Assembly (NCBI RefSeq): GCF_023715465.1
Contig: NZ_JAMBOE010000016.1
Coordinates: 1 to 64,000, forward strand
Length of the DNA stretch: 64,000 nt
Reading direction: 5' to 3'
Origin: Paenibacillus macerans
Lineage (GTDB): Bacteria; Bacillota; Bacilli; Paenibacillales; Paenibacillaceae
Positions 23,977-31,667 of the stretch are shown piece after piece. How positions within the stretch are numbered: the first letter of the stretch is position 1; each line of letters starts with the position of its first letter. A program made the translations under genes and the position numbers. The notes under the pieces were generated by a model, which did no database searches, was not told where the DNA came from, and saw only the letters and a list, made by a program, of their open reading frames with translations.

Positions 23977-26559
23977 TTACGGCTCAATCCCCCATACAAG
24001 CTGATCGTTCATATACCCGGTAACCTGTTCATTGTTTGCGAACTGATTGCTGGAAGCCTTAAACGAGTAATCGTCAGCCTGGTTGTAATTGGACCAGTCA
24101 GTTTTGGAGAAGCGTGCTTGAATTTCTGCGCTTTGGCCGGGATTAAGCGTTCCAGCCGAACTTGTAAAGCCAATTTCCAGTACATAATCGGCTCCGGCAA
24201 CCGGAGTCGCCAGTTTAACGAATTTGCTGGTTACATTCGCACTCCCGATACTGGCCCAGTCACACCAGAAATTTTGTGCCTTTTCCCCGTCAATCGTATA
24301 GTAATACCGGAGTTTTACATCGCTTAACTGAATCGCCGAATCACCGGTGTTGACTACTTTGAATTTGGGTGAAATTCCGTTGGTGGAGGCACTCGTGTTG
24401 CCGTTAAACGCTTGGATTGTCAAGTTTCCCGCGGGAACAGGAGTACTGCTATCCACTACATTTACTGTAAGAACAGCGTTATTTCCTCCGCTGAAGTGAA
24501 AGGTTATCGCATTTTGGCCCAACGGCAGCGTGGAAAGATAGGACTTGCTCAGAACGACAGTGGCGCTTGATTCCGTATAATCCTGGCCCGATGTAAGAGT
24601 GTAATTTCCATTCGTTATGTTTGTAAGCTGGTGTCCGTTTAAAGTAAGGGATACGGAAATATCCTTCCCTAGATTCTCCGCTTTATCATATGTCGCATTC
24701 ACGGGCGTAATCGCAGCGCTTGGTGTTGAATCGACAATTTTGACTTTTAATACGGGGTCTTTTCCTTGATTAAAATCAAAGATGATCGAATGCTCGCCAA
24801 CCGGCAGCCCGGCCAGGAATTCTTTTTTCAACAGCAGTGTACTTTCGTTCAAGGTATAGTCCCGAGTCTCGGTCAATGCATTAGCACCTGCTCGGAGAGA
24901 GGTTAACGTATTGCCGTTAAAATTCACGACGATGGCTTTGTCGCTTTGACCCTGCGCATATTTGTCAAATTCGATGTTTGCAGGTGTGATCGACGCGCTT
25001 GGGGTTGGATTTTCAGTTTTTAAATCAGGCAGCTCATCCAACGTGATTACATAATCACTTTGATAAAGTGTTTTCAGGGTGGCCGGATAATTAAAGGCGG
25101 TACTCATGAGATGCTCGCCATACCAGGGGCAGAAGTAGAGCCATCCCGCTTTTTCCTCTGTCAGATTCTGTACGCTTGGAACGGTGTCGTTCTCCGTCAT
25201 GGCCACCATTTTCGTGCCGCCGGTTAAGTCAACAAGCTGATAGAAAATCGAGGTAATGGCATCCTCATTGGGTACGCCGGACAAACCGTCATAGCGGTTG
25301 TAGATCGTATTGTATTTATCGTAGCCGACAATATCCACCTTGTCATCGCCGGGATACCATGCGGGGGAAGTGCTATACACGTAGCTGTTGTAGGTCCAGA
25401 TCAAATTGTGCAGGCCGTACGTCTCCGTAAGTTCGGTATAGAGCAGATCCCACAGCTGTTTGTATACATCCGCGCCAGCCGAAGCCCACCAGAACCACGC
25501 ACCTTCCCCATTCAACCCGCCGTTGCCCTCCGCCTCATGATAAGGACGGAAAATAACCGGCACATTGTTATCTTGCAGAATCTGCAGCTGTTCGGCCAAG
25601 TCCTCAATGGTCATCATCACGTATTGGTTTTCTTTCGTACCGGGAACCACCGCATTGGCTGTATTAAAATTGGTTTCCGTCGGCTTGTAAGTGGCGTTCT
25701 TCCAATCCACAAACTCCCCGAGCTGATAGGCGTTGAAATCTCGGGGCACATTGATATGCCAGGAAGCTGTCGCGATCCCGCCCCGGTTATTCACCCAATC
25801 GATCATCCGCTCGGTTGTGCCGTCTTCCCAACCGTAGAGCGGATTATAGTTCATTAAATCGAAGCCGCGGATGGCCGGATACTTTCCGGTTAAATTGTAA
25901 ATCCAATTAAACTCCAGCTCAGAATCGCCGTTATTTCCGCCTCCGTAAATCTCCTGCTGGCCGGAGATAATATGCTTGCCGTAAACCTCCGTTAAATAAT
26001 TCATCAAAGCCTGTGTTTCCTGTGTGGCCCCGGAATCGGTGAGGACAGGCTGCACATCCAAAGGATCCAGATCGGCATAATCCACCGTGAAGGTGTCAAA
26101 ATAAGCGAATCCCCAACCGGCCTTCAGTTGGATGGTGTTGCTTCCTTGCTGCAGCTTATGAAAGCCAAAATCGAAATTTGACCACTCGGTTGTGTAGGGC
26201 AGCATATACGAACCCTTGGTAACGCCGTTAACGGTCAAATATTGAAGCCTGCCGTCAGGACTGAGCTCCTGCATATAGCGGGTGGAGATCGCATACATGC
26301 CGGTTTCCGGGACGGTCACTGTAAAAGTGATTGTGCCGGAATTCTGCATCCAGACAAACCCGCTCCCCGAGAATCCGGGCTTAGGTTGTCCGTAAATTTC
26401 AGTCGCCACTTGAAGATCGGAGCTGAGCTGAGCATCTTCGCCTTCAATCGTGAAAAGTGCGGTGTCTGCATGAACGGGTGCTGCCATCAATCCCAACAAT
26501 CCAAACAGCAGAGTAAACGCTAGCATCATTGCGCTTGCCTTTTTCGGCAAGTTTTTCAT
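23977..26559 (-). CDS. Secreted multidomain beta-mannanase (GH26)
   Basis: Extracellular endo-1,4-beta-mannosidase that cuts mannan and glucomannan. Order of parts: signal peptide (about 1-32, ending PVHA); an N-terminal CBM35-like module (about 35-160, starting IEGEDAQL); the GH26 catalytic domain (about 170-510) with the acid/base Glu in FRPYHEAEGNGG (near 342) and the nucleophile Glu in AMTEND (near 456); two X2/Ig-like modules (about 520-610 and 610-705), each opening SASITPAN or SAAITPVN; and a C-terminal CBM3 cellulose-binding module (about 710-860). ATG 26559 is chosen because AAAGGA lies 9 bp upstream; the in-frame ATG at 26568 abuts that site. Confidence 0.93.
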   Translation of the reverse strand: MKNLPKKASAMMLAFTLLFGLLGLMAAPVHADTALFTIEGEDAQLSSDLQVATEIYGQPKPGFSGSGFVWMQNSGTITFTVTVPETGMYAISTRYMQELSPDGRLQYLTVNGVTKGSYMLPYTTEWSNFDFGFHKLQQGSNTIQLKAGWGFAYFDTFTVDYADLDPLDVQPVLTDSGATQETQALMNYLTEVYGKHIISGQQEIYGGGNNGDSELEFNWIYNLTGKYPAIRGFDLMNYNPLYGWEDGTTERMIDWVNNRGGIATASWHINVPRDFNAYQLGEFVDWKNATYKPTETNFNTANAVVPGTKENQYVMMTIEDLAEQLQILQDNNVPVIFRPYHEAEGNGGLNGEGAWFWWASAGADVYKQLWDLLYTELTETYGLHNLIWTYNSYVYSTSPAWYPGDDKVDIVGYDKYNTIYNRYDGLSGVPNEDAITSIFYQLVDLTGGTKMVAMTENDTVPSVQNLTEEKAGWLYFCPWYGEHLMSTAFNYPATLKTLYQSDYVITLDELPDLKTENPTPSASITPANIEFDKYAQGQSDKAIVVNFNGNTLTSLRAGANALTETRDYTLNESTLLLKKEFLAGLPVGEHSIIFDFNQGKDPVLKVKIVDSTPSAAITPVNATYDKAENLGKDISVSLTLNGHQLTNITNGNYTLTSGQDYTESSATVVLSKSYLSTLPLGQNAITFHFSGGNNAVLTVNVVDSSTPVPAGNLTIQAFNGNTSASTNGISPKFKVVNTGDSAIQLSDVKLRYYYTIDGEKAQNFWCDWASIGSANVTSKFVKLATPVAGADYVLEIGFTSSAGTLNPGQSAEIQARFSKTDWSNYNQADDYSFKASSNQFANNEQVTGYMNDQLVWGIEP

Positions 26560-26634
26560 TATTATCATTCCTTTCCATGTAAAATATGAGAAATAATCGC
26601 GAAATCTATCAACTCATGGCGTCGATTCATAGTA

Positions 26635-26663
26635 AATATAGCACATGTACCAAATTCTGTAAA
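26635..26663 (-). promoter_or_regulatory. Promoter of the mannanase gene
   Basis: On the minus strand, TTTACA (26658-26663), a 17-bp spacer and TATATT (26635-26640). The leader to the start codon is about 70 nt. No clear cre site was found. Confidence 0.65.
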
Positions 26664-26701
26664 TATATGAAAATTGAAACGTTCTGCATCTTGAACAAAG
26701 T

Positions 26702-26733
26702 AAAAAAACGCACTGTCGCTGACAATGCGTTTC
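26702..26733 (-). terminator. Terminator of the alcohol dehydrogenase gene
   Basis: Minus strand ACGCATTGTC-AGC-GACAGTGCGT followed by seven T; one mismatch in a 10-bp stem. About 50 bp after the dehydrogenase stop. Confidence 0.85.
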
Positions 26734-26782
26734 AAAGTTATCAAGCTTTTTAGGTCAGATAAGAGGCAGCTATTTTCACAAC

Positions 26783-27823
26783 TCACATCGTACTGACGTC
26801 AATCACGAATCGGTATTTCACATCTGAAGCTAATACGCGTTTGTAGGCATCGTCAATTTGATCGGCCGAGATCACTTCGATCTTAGGAACAATATGGTGT
26901 TTGGCACAGAAATCCAACATCTCCTGAGTCTCACGAATGCCTCCAATCATGGAGCCTGCAAACGAACGGCGATGACCGATGAGGGACATTACATTTAGGG
27001 ACAACGGCTCTCCAGGGGCACCGACGTTCACCAAAGTTCCGTCAAGCGTGAGCAGTCCGAAATAAGCATCCAAATTGATGCTGGCGCTTACCGTGTTTAT
27101 AATCAAATCAAAGCGCCCGGCAAGTTTTTCGAATGTTTCCGGATCGCTTGTGGCATAGTAGTGGTCTGCGCCCAATTGCAAGCCATCGTCTTTTTTATTT
27201 AACGTTTGGGACAGAACGGTGACCTCGGTACCCATGGCATGTGCAATTTGGACAGCCATATGACCAAGACCGCCCATACCGACAACAGCTACTTTCTTAC
27301 CTGGACCAGCTCCCCAATGATTTAGCGGAGAATATGTCGTAATACCTGCACAAAGTAATGGTGCTGCAACATCAAGCTCAATGCTGTCGGGAATTCTGAC
27401 AACGAAGCCCTCAGTGACGACAATATGGGTAGAGTAGCCGCCTTGAGTTGATTCGCCGTATTTGTCCACACCCGCGTAGGTTGGGACATTTCCATTTAGG
27501 CAGTATTGTTCTTCTCCTTTTCGGCAGTTCTCACATTCCCCACAGGAGTCGACCATACATCCTACCCCAACCCGGTCACCGACCTTGTATTTTGTGACAT
27601 TAGGTCCTACAGCCGTGACAATTCCCGCAATTTCGTGTCCAGGTACGAGCGGATAGTTTACAGGTCCCCATTCACCGTGAGCCGTATGGATGTCGGAATG
27701 GCATATTCCTGCATATTTAATCTCAATTAGAACATCTTGTGAATCAAGATCGCGTCTTTTAATTTCAGCCTCTCGAAACGGTTTGTCCGGACCATCGACA
27801 GCGCGTGCTTTAGCAGTAATCAT
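26783..27823 (-). CDS. Zinc-dependent NAD(P) alcohol/aldehyde dehydrogenase (AdhA-like)
   Basis: Medium-chain dehydrogenase that probably reduces toxic aldehydes. Catalytic zinc ligands: Cys in AGICHSDIH (about 40), the His-Glu pair in VPGHEIAG (about 62) and Cys in LLCAGITTYSPL (about 158). The structural zinc loop CGECENCRKGEEQYC lies near 95-110. The NAD(P) fold is GMGGLGHMAVQIAHAMG near 180. 346 residues. It is divergent from a MerR gene at 27976, the same pairing as Bacillus adhA-adhR, where AdhR answers formaldehyde and methylglyoxal. The promoter between them has the stretched spacer and dyad of a MerR-controlled gene. Confidence 0.9.
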   Translation of the reverse strand: MITAKARAVDGPDKPFREAEIKRRDLDSQDVLIEIKYAGICHSDIHTAHGEWGPVNYPLVPGHEIAGIVTAVGPNVTKYKVGDRVGVGCMVDSCGECENCRKGEEQYCLNGNVPTYAGVDKYGESTQGGYSTHIVVTEGFVVRIPDSIELDVAAPLLCAGITTYSPLNHWGAGPGKKVAVVGMGGLGHMAVQIAHAMGTEVTVLSQTLNKKDDGLQLGADHYYATSDPETFEKLAGRFDLIINTVSASINLDAYFGLLTLDGTLVNVGAPGEPLSLNVMSLIGHRRSFAGSMIGGIRETQEMLDFCAKHHIVPKIEVISADQIDDAYKRVLASDVKYRFVIDVSTM

Positions 27824-27869
27824 TCATAAATCCTCCCATCATTATTTTTTACAATCTCTTACAAAACAA

Positions 27870-27900
27870 ATTTTACTCCTTAGAGTTAACTCTAGGTCAA
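27870..27900 (-). promoter_or_regulatory. MerR-type promoter and operator of the dehydrogenase
   Basis: Minus strand -35 TTGACC (27895-27900), a 19-bp spacer and -10 TAAAAT (27870-27875). The overlong spacer contains the dyad TAGAGTTAACTCTA. A 19-bp spacer with an internal palindrome is the signature of MerR-family activation, in which the regulator untwists the promoter. Confidence 0.85.
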
Positions 27901-27931
27901 GTGACGATTTTATGGTATAATTGTTTTATAT

Positions 27932-27951
27932 ATTAGAGTTAGCTCGAGGTC
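27932..27951. promoter_or_regulatory. Second, degenerate MerR-type operator
   Basis: TTAGAGTTAGCTCGAGGTCT resembles the dyad at 27881-27894 (TAGAGTTAACTCTA), with two central changes. It lies 25 bp before the MerR gene and could mediate autoregulation. Confidence 0.5.
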
Positions 27952-27975
27952 TATATTTTAAGGAAAGGAAGATTC

Positions 27976-28392
27976 ATGTTGAAGACGTATTCGATCAGCG
28001 AAGTTGCCAAAGAACTGAATCTAACGCCATATACCTTACGTTACTATGACAAAGAGGGACTTATCCCTTTTGTGGAACGGACAGCCGGCGGAACACGTTT
28101 GTTTAAAGAATCCGATATCGACGCTTTAAAAATAATAGAATGTCTTAAGTCCACGGGGATGCCGATCAAGGAAATTAAAAATTTTATTGACTGGTGTTCT
28201 GAAGGAGACGCCACCTTGCAACAAAGATATCACATGTTTCTGGAACGAAAAGCTGCTGTAGAAGCACAGATGGAAGAACTTAAAAAAACGATGGCCGTTA
28301 TCGAACATAAATGCTTCTATTATAAGACTGCGCTGGATGCCGGAACGGAAGATATTCATAAGAACAACATCGGGAGTCTTATGGCTAATTAA
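27976..28392 (+). CDS. MerR-family transcriptional regulator (AdhR-like)
   Basis: N-terminal winged helix YSISEVAKELNLTPYTLRYY followed by DKEGLIPFVERTAGGTRLF, then the dimerisation coiled coil (about 80-120). The pattern is of the thiol/electrophile-sensing MerR group without metal-binding Cys clusters; a Cys in IIECLKSTGMP and one in EHKCFYYKTALD are possible sensors. 138 residues. Divergent from the alcohol dehydrogenase, whose promoter carries the matching operator. GGAAAGGA precedes the ATG. Confidence 0.9.
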   Translation: MLKTYSISEVAKELNLTPYTLRYYDKEGLIPFVERTAGGTRLFKESDIDALKIIECLKSTGMPIKEIKNFIDWCSEGDATLQQRYHMFLERKAAVEAQMEELKKTMAVIEHKCFYYKTALDAGTEDIHKNNIGSLMAN

Positions 28393-28395
28393 CAG

Positions 28396-28443
28396 AAAAC
28401 CACCTGTAATTCATAACTTCAATATGAATTGCAGGTGGTTTTG
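28396..28443 (+). terminator. Terminator of the MerR gene
   Basis: Long stem AAAACCACCTG-T-AATTCAT paired with ATGAATT-G-CAGGTGGTTTT, closing on a T tract, 3 bp after the stop codon. Confidence 0.88.
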
Positions 28444-28450
28444 TTTGTAA

Positions 28451-28786
28451 TCTAACTTTACCATTCTATTAATTGCTCGCATCATACCAGCTATTTTTCA
28501 TCCTATTTATTGTTCTTTGGCATTTACAGTAGCTGCTTCCTCGGTAAGTAAAGAAGAAGCTCCAAAAGCTGTTGCGAAGGTATTTATAGGAGTATCTGCC
28601 GGTATGGTAGCCGGCGTACCGATCGCAAGTTATTTGGATAGTGCCGTTTCGTATGAAATGGCAATGGCCTTCTTTGCTATTGTAAATGCCATTGTATTCA
28701 TTGCTACTTTACTATGTGTGCCATCTATGCCTGTTGAAGAAAGGCTCTCTTATATGTATAGACCTATAAAACAACATTCTGCATAA
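28451..28786 (+). pseudogene. MFS transporter remnant
   Basis: An open stretch without a proper start reads NFTILLIARIIPAIFHPIYC, then SLAFTVAASSVSKEEAPKAV, then VFIGVSAGMVAGVPIASYL. This corresponds to the third to sixth helices of a drug/sugar-efflux MFS protein (YdhP-like). The first helices and the whole C-terminal half are missing. It begins 8 bp after the MerR terminator and ends in YRPIKQHSA, so a once complete exporter next to the MerR module was cut on both sides. The next 224 bp (28787-29010) hold no recognisable gene. Confidence 0.75.
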
Positions 28787-29010
28787 GGAGTAGATTTCAG
28801 TGGGGTTAATAAAATACAGGAAATCTTTTCACTGGAGTTTCTCAGGCAGCCGTTTTTGCAGGTTTTCCCCACTACAATAGCAATCTATAAGAAATCCGGC
28901 TTCCGCGTACATGCTAAAATAGGCGTGAGTAAAATCGTTTCGCGAGGTTTCGCAATGAATGACGGGTGGTAATACTTGAGTATAATATATTCAAAAATGG
29001 AGGTTATGTC

Positions 29011-29445
29011 ATGGGAAATGGTAATCCGGTAATGATCACCGTGGAAGCAATCGTTCATGCCCCTGTCGAAAGCGTGTGGAAGTATTGGACGGAACCAACG
29101 CATATTACGAAGTGGAATCAGGCTTCCGAAGACTGGCATACGCCATACGCGGAAAATGATCTGAGAGCTGGCGGTAACTTCGTTTCGAGAATGGAAGCTA
29201 AAGACGGCAGCTTTGGATTTGACTTCGGCGGAGTATACGACGAGGTGAATATTAACGAGAACATTTCCTATACGCTTGGCGACGGCAGAAAAGTGAAGAT
29301 CGATTTTATTCGCCAAGGGGGCGACACGAAAATTACCGAATCGTTCGAAGCGGAGGAGACCAACGCCATCGAGATGCAGCAAGCCGGGTGGCAAGCGATT
29401 TTGGACAATTTCAAAAAATATGCGGAAAGTGCCAAAGAAGAATAA
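29011..29445 (+). CDS. SRPBCC/AHSA1-family protein
   Basis: Small START-like helix-grip protein of the activator-of-Hsp90 homologue 1 type, whose fold binds hydrophobic ligands in a cavity; the ligand is unknown. Family marks: VEAIVHAPVESVWKYWTEPT at the N-terminus, the WNQASEDWHTP segment, GGVYDEVNINENISYTLGDG and the C-terminal helix QQAGWQAILDNFKKY. 144 residues, as usual. ATG 29011 has GGAGG 7 bp upstream; an upstream in-frame start at 28966 has none. A TATAAT lies at 28982. It is monocistronic. Confidence 0.88.
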   Translation: MGNGNPVMITVEAIVHAPVESVWKYWTEPTHITKWNQASEDWHTPYAENDLRAGGNFVSRMEAKDGSFGFDFGGVYDEVNINENISYTLGDGRKVKIDFIRQGGDTKITESFEAEETNAIEMQQAGWQAILDNFKKYAESAKEE

Positions 29446-29466
29446 AAAAACTTGTCGCAGCCTTAT

Positions 29467-29495
29467 AAGCGCATGCCGATGTTGGTATGCGCTTT
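29467..29495 (+). terminator. Terminator of the SRPBCC gene
   Basis: AAGCGCATGCC-GATGTT-GGTATGCGCTTT: a hairpin with one mismatch and a short T tail, 22 bp after the stop. Confidence 0.75.
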
Positions 29496-29589
29496 ACTTT
29501 ATGACTTGGTCGCCTGTGGACGATCAATCCGGACACGTCTTTTCTTTTCAAGGGAATAAGGCGTAGTTCCTTCAAGCGAGGCCGTCATT

Positions 29590-29774
29590 CTAACGGTTGC
29601 AATCGCCGCTATTTCAGCAAAATGGAGGGAAAACTAAATTTAACGGTTGTGGTAGAGCTTATTTTGCCTTTTTTCTGTGAATTCGCAGCCCTTTTCACCC
29701 AATAAGCTCGCCTGCAACCGTTAGAAATTGAATTCCCGTCTTTTCGGCTAATTAGGCGCGATTACAACCGTTAG
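29590..29774. repeat. Intergenic four-unit element, family A copy 2
   Basis: 185 bp with units at 29590 (CTAACGGTTGCAATCGCCGC...), 29640, 29700 and 29750 (...GATTACAACCGTTAG). Offsets are 0/50/110/160 and orientation is inverse-inverse-direct-direct. Unit ends match family A copies 1 and 3, but the spacers have largely diverged, so selection or origin favours the units and their spacing. It fills most of the 480-bp gap between the SRPBCC and permease genes; the rest of the gap shows nothing. Confidence 0.85.
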
Positions 29775-29926
29775 CGTTAACTTCAAACAAATTGGATTGG
29801 CCGGCTGGCCTTGCAGTCAAGCGTGTTTTCTAGGTCAAGCCTTTATTTATAGAGGAAAAATTGCCCAGGGCAAAGAAATCATTACATAGTACCTTAGAAA
29901 ATAAACGGAGAGAGAGAGGTAACATT

Positions 29927-30970
29927 TTGACAAAGGACTCTCAAATTACTTATGAGGAAGATATATGCGCGGATCATAGACATCATAGACATTTGCTCTT
30001 ATTAATTGTTTTAATAATAATTTTGTTGTTGACGTCAGCTTGGTCCATGACCCGTGGGGCGATTTCGGCTTCCCCAAAGGATGTATGGGATGCTCTTCAA
30101 AATCCTGGTGAAAGCGCCGCTTATCAAGTAATTTATGAAATAAGGTTTCCTAACGTCCTCGCTGCTGTTTTTGGGGGGATGGGGTTAGCCGCCTCAGGTA
30201 TCATTCTACAACGCGCAATGCGGCATCCGCTGCCGGACCCGGGAACGATGGGAATGACAGGAGGCGGGGCATTTGTTCTAAGCTTAGCAGCACATTATTT
30301 ATCCGATTTTTCTGTTTTTCATCATTTTATGGCTTCGATAATAGGTTCAATTGTGACAAGTGGAATTGTGTGGTTTCTCGCTTCGAGAGTAAAAAGAGGC
30401 AGCATGGCGATACGAAGTATGTTTGCGGGCATGTTAATACTATTGATTATTGAAGTTAGTGTAAGGCTAATTATACAGAATACCGATAATTTTATTTCAC
30501 TATGGTATGCTCCAACGTCAGGTATAGGCTGGTCTTTGATGAATTGGCTTATTCCTTGGTTGGCAATTGGCCTTATCGGCGCTTTTACGATTGTATTCGC
30601 CCGGCCTGCTACGGAGCTTGGGAAAAAACAGATCAAGATTCTATCGGTAATCGTAATCATTGAATTGTCGGCAGGCGTGGCTTTAGCTTTTGGTGCAATT
30701 GCCTTTGTAGGGACACTGGTGCCGCTTTTGATACGGCGATGGGTAAGCAAAGATGATCGTTGGGTGCTTCCGATTTCAGTTATTCTCGGCGCTATTCTAA
30801 TGGTAGTCATCGGTGTAGTTAACCGCACAATAATAACACCTTATGAACTTCCATGGAAATTTATCGTTTCTACTGTTGGCGCTCCAATCATGATTTATTT
30901 ATTATGCCGATATGCCGTGAAGGAAGCGATATTTAAACCCGCTCCACCCCACATTGGAAAAATCCAATAG
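29927..30970 (+). CDS. FecCD-family iron-siderophore ABC permease (orphan)
   Basis: Membrane subunit of an iron-siderophore importer of the FecCD/BtuC class. About nine or ten hydrophobic helices are visible, starting LLLLIVLIIILLLTSAW. Family motifs include IRFPNVLAAVFGGMGLAASG, QRAMRHPLPDPGTMGMTGGG and GAIAFVGTLVPLLIRRW. TTG 29927 is preferred (GAGAGAGG upstream); an in-frame TTG at 29861 is possible. It stands alone: no binding protein, second permease or ATPase adjoins it. It is more AT-rich than its neighbours, which hints at transfer. Its last residues (HIGKIQ, stop) are encoded by a short palindromic repeat of family D, so the native C-terminus may have been replaced. Confidence 0.85.
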   Translation: MTKDSQITYEEDICADHRHHRHLLLLIVLIIILLLTSAWSMTRGAISASPKDVWDALQNPGESAAYQVIYEIRFPNVLAAVFGGMGLAASGIILQRAMRHPLPDPGTMGMTGGGAFVLSLAAHYLSDFSVFHHFMASIIGSIVTSGIVWFLASRVKRGSMAIRSMFAGMLILLIIEVSVRLIIQNTDNFISLWYAPTSGIGWSLMNWLIPWLAIGLIGAFTIVFARPATELGKKQIKILSVIVIIELSAGVALAFGAIAFVGTLVPLLIRRWVSKDDRWVLPISVILGAILMVVIGVVNRTIITPYELPWKFIVSTVGAPIMIYLLCRYAVKEAIFKPAPPHIGKIQ

Positions 30971-31085
30971 ATTTCGCACAAACGCCCCGTTTCAGGCCTG
31001 CTGAGCCTAATCTATTGGAAATATCCAATCTAACTACTTACGTTCTGCTTCATCTCCCATTCTATTGGATATTTCCAATTAGAGC
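30949..31085. repeat. Short palindromic repeats, family D (three units)
   Basis: Three near-palindromes: ATTGGAAAAATCCAATAGA (30953-30971, inverse), TCTATTGGAAATATCCAAT (31011-31029) and TCTATTGGATATTTCCAAT (31061-31079). The two direct units are exactly 50 bp apart. The inverse-to-direct distance equals that between units 2 and 3 of families A and C. Unit 1 would fall inside the permease gene and is absent. Confidence 0.7.
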
Positions 31086-31202
31086 GATGTAATCATCAGG
31101 CTCCGGGAGCTTACCACCGGCTTTTTGTAAAAGAACCGCCCTTTCTTTTGTTAACCATCCCTTTTAAACTAGTAATAGCATAAAGAAAGGCGGGGAAGAG
31201 AA

Positions 31203-31649
31203 TTGTCTAATCTCATTGTTCCTTATCAGGAAAAATATCACGATCAATTAGTAGAAATTTGGTATCAAGCCGTAGTACATACACACAAATTTTTGGCCGG
31301 GCAAGATCTTGAATTTTACCGGCAAATGGTTCAAAACGGGGCCTTAAAGGAAGTTGAGATTTGGATTGAATTAGCCGAAAGCATGGAACCTATTGGGTTT
31401 ATCGGGCTGGACGGAACGAAAATTGAGATGCTGTTTGTGGATCCGAATGGTCATGGAAAAGGAACGGGCAGACGTTTGATCCAACACGCCGAAAAAATAA
31501 AAGGCAGCCATCTGCGGGTCGATGTAAACGAGCAGAACGACGGGGCCTACGCATTTTACAAGCGGCTGGGGTTTGTCCGGACCGGACGTTCGGAATTGGA
31601 CGGTTCGGGCCGGCCGTATCCCCTGCTTCACCTGGAGAAAATCAGTTAG
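31203..31649 (+). CDS. GNAT-family N-acetyltransferase
   Basis: Acetyl-CoA-dependent N-acetyltransferase of unknown acceptor. The acetyl-CoA pyrophosphate loop V-D-P-N-GHGKGTGRRLI is at about residues 79-93. The C-terminal strand and helix N-E-Q-N-DGAYAFYKRLGFVRTGR are typical of YjaB-like GNATs. 148 residues. It starts at TTG 31203 behind a purine-rich site (GGGGAAGAG). A broken gene follows directly. Confidence 0.88.
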   Translation: MSNLIVPYQEKYHDQLVEIWYQAVVHTHKFLAGQDLEFYRQMVQNGALKEVEIWIELAESMEPIGFIGLDGTKIEMLFVDPNGHGKGTGRRLIQHAEKIKGSHLRVDVNEQNDGAYAFYKRLGFVRTGRSELDGSGRPYPLLHLEKIS

Positions 31650-31667
31650 GCGGGGGAGGTGGTTTTC

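Noticed and set aside
26565..26786. 73-codon minus-strand frame between dehydrogenase and mannanase
   Set aside because: It contains the dehydrogenase terminator and the mannanase promoter, so it is not a gene.
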